NCBI GenBank assembly: GCA_963978545.1
Contig: OZ021727.1
Location: 95,741,762-95,805,761 of the forward strand
Direction of reading: 5' to 3'
DNA: 64,000 bases
From: Linyphia triangularis
Taxonomy: Eukaryota > Arthropoda > Arachnida > Araneae > Linyphiidae
The notes beneath the pieces are model-generated. The model saw only the letters and a program-made list of their open reading frames with translations, had not been told where the DNA came from and made no database searches. A program made the translations under genes and the position numbers. Every line of letters starts with the position of its first letter. Position 1 is the stretch's first letter. This document shows positions 46,501-51,430 of the stretch, piece by piece.

Positions 46501-48980
46501 TATTTTGTGCAATGCTGTTGTACTTAGGATATTTTTTTTTTTTTTTTGTAAAGTTGTATTTTTTTCACAATTGTAATCAGGCAACATTAGTATTGTGGCA
46601 AGGTGTTATAGAAAAATACATTAGGAGTGCCATAAAAAGCTTTTAAAATCTATATTAATGAAGTTTAAACTATTGTTACTATATAGAAAAATAAAATCAT
46701 TATAGTTACTTTCAAAATTTATAAATACCTTCTTTATTTGGTTACTTTTGGATGCAAATTTAAAATTTTAATAAAAAATTTCAAGCATTCTTTATACAAA
46801 TCTATTTTTTTTTTTTTTTTTTTTTTTGAAAAATAATCTCTTTGGCTGTATTAAAGTCACTATATTTTTAAATCAGCACCAAGTTTCAATATATTATCTA
46901 AATTTATAACTCTAAAATTGATCACTAAAATTTGTTTCACTTATATAAGATCATTTAGTAGAGTTTAACTTTAAAATCAGAAATGCCAACTTTTTGGAAT
47001 TTTCTTATAGTTTCTATCGGTTGTTACTTCTCTTTACAATTTTATGGACCTTCTTTGCAAATTATAGAAAAGATTTACTCAATTTTATACGCAAAATCTC
47101 TTTTCTTAATCACTTGCCAATACTCTCGCTATTGTTGAGATTTGTGCCTATGTGATTGACACTGTCCCTGGTATCCACTTAGTAGTGTTGGTCATTTTCT
47201 CAGCGGCACTGATGTAATAGCCACTATTGCTGAGGTTTGCACCTGTATGGTTTATGAGGGTGCCGATATTTACCTTGTAGTGGTGATAATTTCTCTCCAT
47301 GGGCAATGTTGATGTAAAAACTGCTATTGTCAAGATTTGCCTCAGTATGGTTGGCACTTTCACTAATATTTATCATTGCTAAAATTTGTCATATTTACTT
47401 TGTGGAAGCGTTTATTTTTACCAAGTTGTACACTGATATAATGCCCTTATCACCAAGTTTGCGCCTCTGTTTTGGTGGCATTTGCAGAGTATTTTGCTGA
47501 TGTGAAATCTGCTACTGCTGAGATTTGTGATGGTGCGATGAACAAAGCAAAATTGTTTGTTGTTTATTTGAATGAGACAAAAATATTTAAATTGTATTTA
47601 AATTTATAAAATAATATTTAAAAGTTGAAGACATTTTCACAGTACTTTGTATAGTTAAAAAATTATCTAATTGTGTTTTAATTAGATTTATCTATTTTTT
47701 AATATAGTCTTATTGGCTAAATATGTAACTTTTTATTTCCCAAAATGTTGTTTGATTTGTGCAATTTTTCGAAGAACTAATGTTTTTTGCCGGTTTCTGG
47801 TGCTTTTGAATGACATTAAGCTTTTTTTTGTTTGGAAACTATACTGTGTGTGCAATTTTTCCAAGATGTACTAGGAAGGATATTTTAATGCCCTATTAAT
47901 TTCTTAACTTCAGTTTTGATTTTACTAAAAACATCCATACTGATAACACTTCTAAAAGGTTGGCATCTCTGTAAAATAGGAACTAATCATTAATAAAATA
48001 AAATGCATATATCTGCCTGAAACAAATATAGTTTACTTATATTTTCTTTATTTGTAATTGCTGCATTGGATGCAATAGGTGATATAAGTAAGTTTATTTT
48101 GATTCAATTTACATGTAACTACAAATTTATGCTCATACTACATAATTCCTGTATTATGATTTACTATTGTATTAAACTATTGTAACTACATGTTTCCTAT
48201 ATTAATTCTCAATGTTTATAGATCCTAGCTTTTAACACTTTGCGAACCAGGTTTAAGGTTCATTTCTTCACAAACCCAGACTTGCTTCCATTGATACACA
48301 GGCTCACTTCAATCACTAAAAGATTTGCTTTGTAAATCGTCATTAATACCTCTCCCCCATCAAGAATTAATTGTTTCCGTAAATACAATAATGCACCTAC
48401 CTTGAAGAAAAACATTTTTTACCTTTTTCCTGTTAATACAATCATAGAATTTTGCTCTTACCCCTGTCTGCAATAATTTTTTTTGAACTGATTCCTTGTT
48501 AATGCAAATCCCCTCATTAGGAAAAAAAAATACAATCATTCAATTGCAAAAAATCCAATAAGGCCAAAAAAAACAAATAAAGCAGTCAAGGTAAAATAAA
48601 ACAGAAGCCAATATTAAACGACTGCCATCTGGTGAGAGTTTGGGAACTGATAGCCATGAATGTTGTTTTTACTGCAAAAACTGAAAGATATTTGTTAAAA
48701 AAAAATAATTGTTAGTTAACATTCTGGCTGCCTGAATAAAAAATTACAAGTAAAAATCTTCCTTTGTTTAAAATTTCATAATTCTCGACAATTCCTATTG
48801 GAAGTTACTTTCTATACAACCACAGACAAGACTGCTTTATTAGTATGAATACATAATATTTATATTCAAAAAAATAAATTGTTTTAATTTTAAGTTTAGT
48901 GACTTTAATAGTGTAATATGTTTCTTCTTTTTAATATAATCTTCTTCTTTTTCAGAGAAAGTAACGAGACATCAGTGTGA
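1378..48980 (+). CDS. stan: Flamingo/Starry night (CELSR) adhesion-GPCR atypical cadherin, C-terminal 1220 residues, 24 exons (5' part outside window)
   Basis: Seen: 24 exons with GT-AG borders join in one frame with consistent phases (3663 nt including the stop). Residues below count from the first exon: EGF-like ~26-60 and ~61-100, laminin-EGF ~101-206, HRM ~211-268, GAIN ~275-620 with GPS Cys571/589/608/610 and the HLS/T site at 614/615, seven helices ~638-876, cytoplasmic tail to 1220 ending ETSV. Known of the family: Flamingo/CELSR proteins form homophilic junctional bridges and are core planar-cell-polarity components working with Frizzled and Van Gogh; they also act in axon and dendrite patterning. 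The domain order is diagnostic for this family. N-glycosylation sequons (NST, NKT, NRT, NLT, NSS, NCS) occur only in the extracellular part. The cadherin repeats, first EGFs and laminin-G domains must lie upstream. Nothing suggests a pseudogene: there is no internal stop or frameshift. Confidence 0.96.
1541..4641. other. stan intron with simple repeats
   Basis: AT-rich intron of 3.1 kb. It contains a (TA)n(CA)n microsatellite at about 2180-2210 and a T-rich tract at about 2668-2695. I see no gene, RNA gene or recognisable transposon. Confidence 0.6.
2180..2210. repeat. (TA)n(CA)n compound microsatellite
   Basis: An alternating TA run passes directly into a CA run, then returns to TA-rich intron sequence. 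Confidence 0.9.
4642..4919 (+). CDS. stan: stan exon 2: end of EGF, second EGF-like domain, start of laminin-EGF
   Basis: The acceptor is ttacag, the donor gtgagt, phase 1 in and 0 out, 278 nt. It completes the first EGF (GFVGDQC), then a full EGF with CDINPCSSGSQC and YTCECDKGHTGAYC. It continues into CPSNWWGYPICGPCHCD and a CNKTNGECTCE half-module of the laminin-type EGF. The NWWGYPxCGPCxCD stretch is a strong CELSR signature. Confidence 0.96.
5281..5897. mobile_element. piggyBac-like MITE with TTAA target-site duplication
   Basis: TTAA occurs at 5277-5280 and 5898-5901. Inside these, the ends are inverted: the left starts CCCTTTTAATGCCGAAC, and the right, read on the other strand, starts CCTTTTAAGTTCAGAAC. 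CCCTTT ends and exact TTAA duplication are piggyBac hallmarks. The 617-bp body has no transposase ORF. It includes a degenerate ~43-bp tandem repeat near the left end containing near-palindromic gatatattg units. Confidence 0.72.
5290..5400 (+). repeat. degenerate ~43-bp tandem repeat inside the piggyBac-like MITE
   Basis: Three successive units start at acgatatattg (about 5298, 5342 and 5385), with shared cttcacttgcgaaaa / ctacactttcgaaaa halves. The unit core is close to self-complementary. Confidence 0.7.
7086..7263 (+). mobile_element. tRNA-derived SINE, copy 1
   Basis: The 5' end looks like a tRNA gene: GCCGACCAAACGGTATAGTG, A-box-like tagtgattagcgtgc, and the B-box-like ggtttcgagtccc. 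A tRNA-unrelated body follows, ending ggcgccagataatctga then an aaccaac tail. A perfect 14-bp duplication (cttctttattctaa) flanks it at 7072-7085 and 7264-7277. A second copy lies at 63270-63446 in opposite orientation. Confidence 0.9.
7803..7986 (+). CDS. stan: stan exon 3: laminin-type EGF domain
   Basis: The acceptor follows a long T tract (ttctccag), the donor is gtaatg, phase 0 in and 1 out, 184 nt. Visible motifs are CFDCDCYATGSFG, CDPITGQCKCRAGVIG and RRCDSCSNPFAEVT, a complete eight-cysteine laminin-EGF as found just N-terminal of the hormone-receptor motif in flamingo proteins. Confidence 0.96.
8748..8849 (+). CDS. stan: stan exon 4: hormone-receptor motif (HRM), first half
   Basis: The acceptor is ttcctag and the donor gtaagt, phase 1 in and out, 102 nt. 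It encodes YDGCPQSFSMGIWWDRT and HACPKGSVG. The paired Trp followed by Thr and the CPKGxxG motif mark the HRM domain shared by adhesion and class B receptors. Confidence 0.95.
8882..8997. mobile_element. 116-bp pogo/Tc1-like MITE
   Basis: The ends are inverted: cagtcaaaccctgttaa on the left and, read from the other strand on the right, cagtcaaacccaattaa. The CAGTC-type terminus and a TA dinucleotide before the left end point to the pogo/Tc1-mariner group; the right flank reads CA rather than TA. No coding capacity. Confidence 0.75.
9397..9491 (+). CDS. stan: stan exon 5: HRM domain, second half
   Basis: The acceptor is tttacag, the donor gtatat, phase 1 in and 0 out, 95 nt. It encodes KATRYCAQDTGWEEPDLF then KCNSETFLELADQ. 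The C-x5-W-x6-C spacing completes the HRM fold. The last residues open the GAIN subdomain A. Confidence 0.95.
9801..10010 (+). CDS. stan: stan exon 6: GAIN domain, helical subdomain A
   Basis: The acceptor is ttttag, the donor gtatat, phase 0 in and out, 70 codons. It encodes LAVIERDKLPLSTYFSVKIS followed by DLRLATNRTKHLYGSDIL and a GGLNLTH stretch. It carries two N-glycosylation sequons (NRT, NLT). It matches the helical part of the flamingo GAIN domain in position and character. Confidence 0.93.
10011..12011. other. stan intron, 2 kb, no recognised element
   Basis: AT-rich sequence between exons 6 and 7. Some short phrases recur (agctaac, ctggctatctgg, ttgagacca), suggesting decayed repeats. 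I could not define any boundary or coding region. Confidence 0.5.
12012..12198 (+). CDS. stan: stan exon 7: GAIN domain, subdomain A continued
   Basis: The acceptor is tttttag, the donor gtaggt, phase 0 in and 1 out, 187 nt. It encodes NLVEAASKVLEPRYTEMWDR, then a GTGPEYLVFMFEQYGKTL segment and FTEPFEVSSQNM. Alternating helical segments are typical of the GAIN-A helical bundle. Confidence 0.93.
13378..14646. mobile_element. 1.27-kb TIR DNA element with TA target site
   Basis: The left end ctgtaaaatggggtgaat and the right end (other strand) ccgtaaaatggggtgaat form terminal inverted repeats, with TA at 13376-13377 and 14647-14648. The phrase ttccgattcacccc or its complement recurs inside near 13556, 14229, 14606 and both ends, as subterminal repeats do. 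I see no intact transposase. TA duplication fits the Tc1/mariner/pogo supergroup, but the family is not assigned. Confidence 0.78.
15535..15825 (+). repeat. interspersed repeat family B, degenerate copy
   Basis: It shares phrases with the copies near 23.1 kb and 35.0 kb: ttgattggatga at the left, aatgcattgtcatc in the middle, gcagatttg and a terminal aaagttaatataaa-like end. It is longer and more diverged than the other two. Confidence 0.5.
16386..16613 (+). CDS. stan: stan exon 8: GAIN domain, subdomain A/B junction
   Basis: The acceptor is ctccacag, phase 1 in and out, 228 nt. It encodes VFGLDTVSASELWSFSAG and an ESPSVLIPKYNNFPKSK region. The donor is a weak gttggt at 16614. A better-looking gtaatt lies four bases downstream at 16618, but using it puts a stop codon across the junction with the next exon; only the weak site keeps the frame. 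Confidence 0.88.
16715..17420 (-). repeat. interspersed family A, diverged copy (minus orientation)
   Basis: Read on the minus strand it shows the family's unit phrases (aattagaaggtcaaaatact-like segments, recurring about every 130 bp) and its CA-repeat end (tgtgtgtgtg near 16741). On the plus strand it contains ttcagcgagttaagctcacg and related gagcgaagcga-like phrases. Heavily decayed. Confidence 0.5.
19371..19384. repeat. 14-nt poly-C run
   Basis: An uninterrupted cytosine homopolymer lies in AT-rich intron sequence and is unusual for this base composition. Confidence 0.9.
19765..19879 (+). CDS. stan: stan exon 9: GAIN domain, beta-rich subdomain B start
   Basis: The acceptor is ggatag, the donor gtagaa, phase 1 in and 2 out, 115 nt. 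It encodes LKNNKKNVHLSRDSAVVAYA and then IYPSVGQMIPRIYDLSVR. The AVVAYAIYPSVGQMIP string resembles conserved flamingo GAIN sequence. The acceptor has a weak polypyrimidine tract, yet it is the only nearby AG that restores the frame. Confidence 0.88.
20324..20455 (+). pseudogene. possible THAP-domain fragment with in-frame stop
   Basis: The frame starting at ATG 20324 reads MNKVYSRRKYG, a TGA, then CCFVPQCGMKTGTN and ALQIKSYRFLKDEDNF before TAA. The Cys-x4-Cys start followed some 20 residues later by an aromatic-basic-Phe-x-x-Asp stretch resembles the N-terminal half of THAP zinc-binding domains, common in P-element-like transposases and host-domesticated relatives. It is cut off by the family A repeat beginning at about 20457. 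Only the first half of the domain is present, so the call is tentative. Confidence 0.4.
20457..21023 (-). repeat. interspersed family A, copy (minus orientation)
   Basis: On the minus strand it begins gaatacccgtgcttcgctac, runs through ctgtgaggcctcgcgttgcg and gcgcttcgctc, and ends in about two of the ~143-bp units (attagaaggccacaactact). The same order of blocks occurs in the copies at 28.5 and 30.4 kb. Confidence 0.8.
22106..22279 (+). CDS. stan: stan exon 10: GAIN subdomain B and first GPS cysteine
   Basis: The acceptor is tcttcag, the donor gtacga, phase 2 in and out, 174 nt. It encodes RFGIVLSSNTPMMTLVVQPV, a VNSSS sequon, and ends SSPQCAHWDYSLG. The CAHWD motif supplies the first conserved GPS cysteine (571) and tryptophan (574). 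Confidence 0.95.
23081..23290 (+). repeat. interspersed repeat family B, copy 2
   Basis: The sequence from ggattggatgaagacg to aaagttaatataaag matches the reverse complement of 34941-35165 along its length: tttattagtattcc, aaatttatctgccaagttt and ggttaattaggcct occur in the same order. A short CA repeat sits just before the end. Confidence 0.8.
23515..23656 (+). CDS. stan: stan exon 11: GPS autoproteolysis motif
   Basis: The acceptor is tccgtag, the donor gtgagt, phase 2 in and 0 out, 142 nt. It encodes GKWSTDGC, YVNCSCSHLSTFGVLMD and ITDKE. Cys589, Cys608 and Cys610 complete the four-cysteine GPS. The HLS/T tripeptide plus Thr is the consensus for self-cleavage, and the following TFGVLMD would form the tethered-agonist strand. 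Confidence 0.97.
23618..23623 (+). other. stan: predicted GPS cleavage site (Ser614/Thr615)
   Basis: The codons TCC and ACA encode the Ser-Thr pair of CSCSHLSTF. Known of GAIN/GPS domains: the His two residues before the scissile bond and the hydroxyl residue after it drive N-O acyl shift and cleavage. Both are present, so the protein is predicted to be cleavage-competent. That is inferred from the motif, not shown. Confidence 0.75.
24235..24453 (+). CDS. stan: stan exon 12: TM1 and TM2
   Basis: The acceptor is ctccacag, the donor gtaagt, phase 0 in and out, 73 codons. Helix 1 is about residues 638-660 (VSYLGIVISLLMLLAAFLIF) and helix 2 about 670-689 (HKNLVACIFIAQLLFLIAL). The short intracellular loop 1 RGPQTNSNNIHKN with the HKNL start of TM2 is typical of flamingo and other adhesion GPCRs. 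Confidence 0.96.
25282..25435 (+). CDS. stan: stan exon 13: TM3 and intracellular loop 2
   Basis: The acceptor is gtttag, the donor gtaagc, phase 0 in and 1 out, 154 nt. It encodes FPCKVMAIMLHYMFLCVFSW, then MFLEALHLYRMLTEMRDINH and FYYSIGYG. Cys702 is the conserved TM3-top cysteine expected to pair with the extracellular loop 2 cysteine. SWMFLEALHLYRM is a class B2 TM3 signature. Confidence 0.96.
25436..27067. other. stan intron, 1.6 kb
   Basis: AT-rich, with T-rich runs near 25877-25893. I see no gene or mobile element in it. Confidence 0.6.
27068..27134 (+). CDS. stan: stan exon 14: TM4
   Basis: The acceptor is ttgaag, the donor gtaaga, phase 1 in and 2 out, 67 nt. It encodes GGPAIVVGLAVGVRADQYGN then YF. 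The hydrophobic GPAIVVGLAVGV is helix 4, followed by the start of extracellular loop 2. Confidence 0.94.
27226..27292 (+). CDS. stan: stan exon 15: extracellular loop 2 Cys-Trp and TM5
   Basis: The acceptor is ttcccag, the donor gtatgt, phase 2 in and 0 out, 67 nt. It encodes FCWLSIYESVVWSLVGPICF and VVL. The conserved CW of loop 2 (Cys774) is the disulfide partner of TM3. The intron before it is only 91 nt. Confidence 0.95.
27448..27527 (+). CDS. stan: stan exon 16: end of TM5 and intracellular loop 3
   Basis: The acceptor is atttcag, the donor gtagtt, phase 0 in and 2 out, 80 nt. It encodes LNLGVFAMAIKASVQIKDT then IMDFGNLR. The N-x-x-x-F pattern and basic loop fit the TM5-TM6 connection of adhesion receptors. 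Confidence 0.94.
27633..27801 (+). CDS. stan: stan exon 17: TM6 and TM7
   Basis: The acceptor is gtttcag, the donor gtaagt, phase 2 in and 0 out, 169 nt. It encodes TVLWLGVVLLPLLGATWVLA (TM6), then the loop SVNESLEVLHYI and TM7 IFSCITGIYIFVGYCIINKK. LLPLLGxTWxLA and the G-rich TM7 are hallmarks of the adhesion-GPCR family. Confidence 0.96.
28172..28267 (+). CDS. stan: stan exon 18: proximal cytoplasmic tail
   Basis: The acceptor is gttacag, the donor gtaagt, 32 codons in phase 0. It encodes VRQQLYHTWARLRGKKVPYD then ENLSGTRTTVVS. The basic, amphipathic helix-8-like start directly after TM7 is as expected for this receptor family. Confidence 0.93.
28511..30418 (+). repeat. interspersed family A, copy interrupted by a LINE
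   Basis: It starts gaatacccgtgcttagctac and continues with ctgtgaggcctcgtgttgc. After the LINE insertion (28684-29206) it carries about seven ~143-bp tandem units (29453-30370) built around ccaattagaaggccaaaact, and ends with cacagaccgacagacacac and tttgttttattatca. A second copy follows immediately, head to tail. Unit spacing (about 29583, 29726, 29869, 30015, 30160, 30295) is regular. Confidence 0.85.
28684..29206 (-). mobile_element. 5'-truncated non-LTR retrotransposon (LINE) with 12-bp target-site duplication
   Basis: The minus-strand reading frame 29201-28782 has the C-terminal pattern of LINE reverse-transcriptase proteins: ILLYGSETWKITKQQENKLN, then FHTKCLRKILKIYWP, RWHWVSHVLRRD and GKRKRGRPRLTWR. 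Related residues continue in another frame past 28782, indicating a frameshift. The 3' end shows short aaggc repeats. Both sides carry actgaaaagttc (28672-28683 and 29207-29218), an exact 12-bp duplication. The element is dead: only the C-terminal segment of the RT protein remains. Confidence 0.85.
30419..31632 (+). repeat. interspersed family A, second tandem copy
   Basis: It starts agctaaatacctgtgcttcg, passes ctgtgaggccccgcgttgcg and gcgcttcactcgcagg, then about six ~140-bp units (30832-31560). It ends cagacagacacacagcttg and tttattattatagat, followed by an A run. It has no LINE insertion, so it shows what the neighbouring copy looked like before it was hit. Confidence 0.85.
31640..33440. 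other. stan intron, unassigned part
   Basis: AT-rich sequence with no recognisable coding exon or repeat boundary between the family A dimer and the next TIR element. Confidence 0.5.
33444..34205. mobile_element. TIR element with GTACGGAT subterminal repeats (hAT-like)
   Basis: Exact 12-bp terminal inverted repeats: atacctgccaac at 33444-33455 and gttggcaggtat at 34194-34205. Left subterminal sequence repeats gtacggat and gtacgg several times. Flanks catattac and gatattaa agree at six of eight central bases, as expected for an old 8-bp duplication. No transposase ORF. A T run of about 23 lies inside (about 34044-34066). Confidence 0.72.
34647..34899 (+). CDS. stan: stan exon 19: cytoplasmic tail, Ser/Thr-rich
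   Basis: The acceptor is atacag, the donor gtaagt, phase 0 in and 1 out, 253 nt. Visible stretches include SIMFQRSALAYQNSSFDVLH, a low-complexity STSSTTSRSTAKTSSSPYRS, then RRKARKGYLYGRHRVVDG. The exon is GC-rich compared with its flanks. The Ser/Thr-rich tail with a basic tract is likely a phosphorylation and scaffold-binding region (inference). Confidence 0.92.
34941..35165 (-). repeat. interspersed repeat family B, copy 3 (minus orientation)
   Basis: It is the reverse complement of the 23.1-kb copy: from ttatattaactttgatt through aggcctaattaacccc, aacttggcagatagattt and ggaatactaataaacc to gccgtcatccaatc. Confidence 0.8.
35215..35430 (+). mobile_element. internal fragment of the hAT-like MITE found complete at 60896-61624
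   Basis: Shared phrases in the same order include aaaagtagttta, gcatattttgctgatag, atttaaaattagatgcaaa and a diverged ctgacaacagaaacagtgct. They correspond to about 61140-61360 of the intact copy. The terminal inverted repeats are missing here. Confidence 0.65.
36771..36944 (+). CDS. stan: stan exon 20: cytoplasmic tail, acidic serine cluster
   Basis: The acceptor is ttttag, the donor gtttgc (weak), phase 1 in and out, 174 nt. It encodes DPDTGEISRRRTQTSDSESD, then LSLDHASLDLASSHSSDEDE and a lysine-rich WRKKKKATAKK. Several S-x-x-E/D sites fit casein-kinase-2 consensus. An SSHSSDEDEYNGDTW-like segment is a feature of flamingo tails. Confidence 0.92.
36945..38634. other. stan intron, 1.7 kb
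   Basis: AT-rich with A-rich patches (about 37808-37830). No gene or mobile element recognised. Confidence 0.6.
38635..38691 (+). CDS. stan: stan exon 21: cytoplasmic tail, short exon
   Basis: The acceptor is tttttcag, the donor gtaaaa, phase 1 in and out, 57 nt (19 codons). It encodes EVPPKPNINADSNLYGTSI. Its length is a multiple of three and it sits between phase-1 borders, so skipping it would keep the frame. It is a possible cassette exon. Confidence 0.85.
40072..41891. mobile_element. 1.8-kb TIR element carrying a GC-richer internal minisatellite
   Basis: Exact 13-bp inverted ends: cagggatgagttt (40072-40084) and aaactcatccctg (41879-41891), with the direct repeat aaaatg touching both ends (40066-40071 and 41892-41897). 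CAGGG termini resemble hAT elements, although the duplication is 6 bp rather than 8. The interior 40590-41290 holds irregular repeats of ctattaccgagatttgtg and acgctgatat-like phrases. No transposase is readable. Confidence 0.75.
40590..41290 (+). repeat. degenerate minisatellite inside the 40-kb TIR element
   Basis: Recurring phrases such as attgctgagaattgttccgg, attaccgaaatttgt, gtgatggtcatttt and cgctgatata mark diverged units. CG dinucleotides are far more frequent than in the flanking intron. A related array lies at 47118-47540. Confidence 0.7.
42121..42600 (-). repeat. interspersed repeat family C (minus orientation)
   Basis: The reverse complement of this stretch matches 59460-59925: atggctatatcttgta, gtaaatcatggaaggtct, caaccccataatattata and tgagtggttag appear in the same order. 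Confidence 0.78.
43356..44844 (-). mobile_element. Tc1-like transposon with dead transposase
   Basis: TA target sites at 43354-43355 and 44845-44846 border inverted ends: the left begins CACTGCAATGCGAAAG, the right (other strand) CACTGTGATGCAAAAG, both continuing TTTAGACA. On the minus strand, fragments of a Tc1 transposase are readable across several frames: HAGVTFERNHSIF, a GSVIVWKTF block, FQGGPSWRFQQNNA, VLDWQAY, IENLWDIMSRKVYSNARQ and INKHG near the end. Multiple stops and frameshifts interrupt them. The catalytic Asp expected in the QQDNA motif reads Asn. The final catalytic Glu lies in IENLW. Non-functional. Confidence 0.88.
45263..45490 (+). CDS. stan: stan exon 22: cytoplasmic tail, proline-rich
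   Basis: The acceptor is ctcttccag, the donor gtaaca, phase 1 in and out, 228 nt. It encodes PSKSGFNLPPLTAPHYPQYT, SSWGLPRNIHPSTPVGEG and HRLQDISSYLDPNFTPELLG. It is rich in Pro and clearly more GC-rich than the surrounding intron. It follows the longest introns of the tail region. Confidence 0.92.
45491..46274. other. stan intron, 0.8 kb
   Basis: AT-rich with a pyrimidine-rich tract at about 45797-45835. No other feature seen. Confidence 0.6.
46275..46470 (+). CDS. stan: stan exon 23: distal cytoplasmic tail
   Basis: The acceptor is atttcag, the donor gtgagt, phase 1 in and 2 out, 196 nt. It encodes DEGVSSPEALPVPERCDSLH, then an acidic Asn/Glu/Ser-rich segment ending TNQEISSESE. No known domain; intrinsically disordered in appearance. 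Confidence 0.92.
47118..47540 (+). repeat. ~100-bp minisatellite related to the 40-kb element
   Basis: Units of about 95-100 bp begin near 47127, 47220, 47321 and 47509 with ctattgctgagatttg-like phrases and contain actgatgtaatag and gtggtgataatttctc. The same phrases appear, diverged, in 40590-41290. No terminal repeats are visible here. Confidence 0.7.
48225..48845 (+). repeat. interspersed family A, degenerate copy
   Basis: It has ggttcatttcttcac, aggctcacttcaatcactaa and gatttgctttgtaaat blocks, then a weak unit (ccaataaggccaaa) and the terminal accacagacaagactg plus tttattagtatgaatac. The order matches the other copies; tandem units have mostly been lost. Confidence 0.6.
48956..48980 (+). 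CDS. stan: stan terminal coding exon with C-terminal PDZ ligand
   Basis: The acceptor is tttttcag after a T-rich tract, phase 2 in. Eight residues (EESNETSV with the split codon) and TGA close the frame. ETSV fits the class I PDZ-ligand consensus (Ser/Thr at -2, Val at 0), suggesting anchoring to a PDZ scaffold at junctions or synapses (inference). Confidence 0.93.
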
Positions 48981-50520
48981 TATTAATGATGTTGGCTATT
49001 TCCATTTATGTGTGTTCATTTTATTCTTCTGACTTTTCTGCAACATGGAGTATGCTGCATAGTGTATATATTTCTCATTAGATTTTTTCTATAATACTTA
49101 ATTTATTGCAATGAAACATTCGAGCACTCTACTGTTCCTTTCGTGGTCTGGCCACGCAACTTCCAAGAGAGAGACCTTTTCCTACAAGTAGAACAAGTTG
49201 CTTCCTTTGAAGTAGAATAGCTTATGCAAAGGCACTGCTAGATTCTTTCTGTATGTCATCTGAATAGTTCGAGCATGATTTAACGAAAAAAAACAACAAC
49301 AATATTTTTGGAAGGCGAGTTCGAGTACTATAAAGTAACCACAAGTGATAAAATTTTACTATCAGATAAAATCTGATTACAGATTTGAACTATCCTGACA
49401 AGTTGTTTTGTTGTGTATTGCTTCATTGTAAATGTGCATTGATCAGTGCCAAATCGATTTGCATTGTAGAAAACTTCATTTTTCTATTGTTTCTAGCATT
49501 CCATTTTATACATTCCATTTTCATTTACTGTGTTTTGTTCTATTTATTATATTATTGAAATTGTTATGCTAAAACAATTTTATTCCACTTCTCATATTGT
49601 AAACATATATATCTAAATATATGTTATTGTATAAAATTGGATGGTTCTATTCCAATATTAAGTAAAAAAAAGATTGCCTGTTTTTCAAAGAATACACAAG
49701 TCTTTCAATCCGACTTTTAGTGAAAATCACTTGTTTTTCAATAGTTTCATTATTATGAAATAGAATGTGCTTAAATCATTAAGTTTAAAATGAGCTTAAA
49801 ATGATGAATTCATTGATACCCGTAACTCAATTTTTGAAAAATTGGCACTTGTGTGGTTTTGCATATAACTGTTCAATTTATGTCGCTTGCTATTTTAATG
49901 GTTTTATTGACTACTCTGTTTTGCAACCTTGAGGGCAACAATATTAAGTAATCCAAGAAATTGACAATTATGTATCTTGTTTATAAAGAATTAAAGTCAA
50001 TTGAATAACTCGTCAATCCAGCATAGCAACCATTTAATAACATAGCAAATCCAATTTGTAACTAAGGAGGAATCTATATTATGGTTTGCATTTAACAAAT
50101 AAATAATATTGCTTTTCAAATATAATGCATTAATCTTAGGAAAAGATATTGCTAAATTATAATAAAAATTTCATTTTTTAATTCATCATCCAATAAAAAA
50201 AATTATTTTTGAAACTTTTCAACTAAGTGTACTTAATGTTTTATGAAGTGCTGCTATGAATGTTTTGAAAGTAATTACATTTGTGAATAATTTTCCCATT
50301 TATTTAACGTGCCTTTTACAATGTTTTACTTTAAACATTCCATTTAATTTGTTTACTTCATTGTTGAGACTGATATATAAGAAATTGTAGATTTATAAAA
50401 TGTCTAAATACAATGTACATAGCTTCCATTGTTTTTTTTTTTTTTTAAGAATTACTGATGTTCTATTTTATTTGTCTTTATTTTTTGAATTGTAAATAAA
50501 GCTGTTGAGATTCATTAGAA
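48981..50520 (+). other. stan: stan 3' untranslated region
   Basis: About 1.5 kb of AT-rich sequence without coding potential runs from the stop codon to the polyadenylation signal at 50495. It contains several T-rich and ATTTA-like stretches. The 3' end is inferred from the signal and the following GT-rich tract near 50527-50535; earlier AATAAA-like sites (for example near 50098) could give shorter forms. Confidence 0.7.
50495..50500 (+). terminator. stan: polyadenylation signal of stan
   Basis: A canonical AATAAA is followed within about 30 nt by a GT-rich stretch (cagtgtgtc). It is the best placed signal downstream of the stan stop codon and upstream of the next gene, which is on the opposite strand. 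Confidence 0.65.
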
Positions 50521-51186
50521 ATTTCAGTGTGTCATTTTCTTAACACTAATGTTTTGCCTAATATTCAAAACTTAAGGAGGTTTTTCAAGCCATATTTTAT
50601 AACCCTTCAACAAATTGCTTAGACAGTTTTGATATTTCATTGAATAAAATCACTTTAGTCTTAAAAAAGGAACCATTGAAATTTACCTTTAAGAAAATTA
50701 AATATAAAATAAAAAAGCTTAAATTAAGATTATTTTTCTTAAAGTATAAAATTTACTTTTTAAAAGCTAATTCTAATTCAGAGTCAAGTGATTTGTATCC
50801 TAATCCATTTATTGAAACACAAAAACAACCATGAAATATTTCGCTTTATTTTTAGATGAAGATTCATATTTATACAGCATGATGTCACAAAAGACAAGCT
50901 TAGCAAGATCGAAACTTGTTTTTTAAAGTAATCAATATTTAATTTTTTTTACATGTTTTCAGGGCAAAGGGTTGAAAGAGAGAATATTCAAGAAAGGATG
51001 GAACAGGTTTACATAGTATATAAATTTAAAATAGAGAGTCTGAGAAAATATTATCTTTTGAGAATATTTCTTGCATTCAAGGCCGTATATGTCATAGAAG
51101 CGGCCAAAGAGCCCTATGGTGAATTACAGAAATCTTAATAAAATAATTTTTTAAACTTTAAATTTAACAGATATTGGTGAGAGAAT

Positions 51187-51430
51187 TGAGGACTAGAAAT
51201 GGAAAACGACCTAAGTACCAAGAAAAGTCAAAAATCTTTTTTTTTTTTATAGAAAAATGTTCTATAGACCAAGCTAAACAAAGTGGAGACTCCAGTCCAG
51301 TAGCAATAGTTCTAATTCAAACTGGTACTTAATTATAGCCTTAAGTACCAGATGCAAGGGTTTTTCATTTTTGGCTCTACTGGGAAATTTTCTTTTTTGG
51401 ACTTGGGTCGTTTTCCATTTCTAGTCCTCA
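51187..51430. mobile_element. 244-bp palindromic MITE with long inverted ends
   Basis: tgaggactagaaatggaaaa at the left is matched by its reverse complement at the right (ttttccatttctagtcctca). The arms continue over at least 30 bp through cgacctaagt / acttgggtcg. The middle also has partial self-complementarity (tggtacttaa, ccttaagtacca). No coding capacity. Confidence 0.8.

Noticed and set aside
46255..46587. 110-codon minus-strand ORF
   Set aside because: Antisense shadow of stan exon 23.
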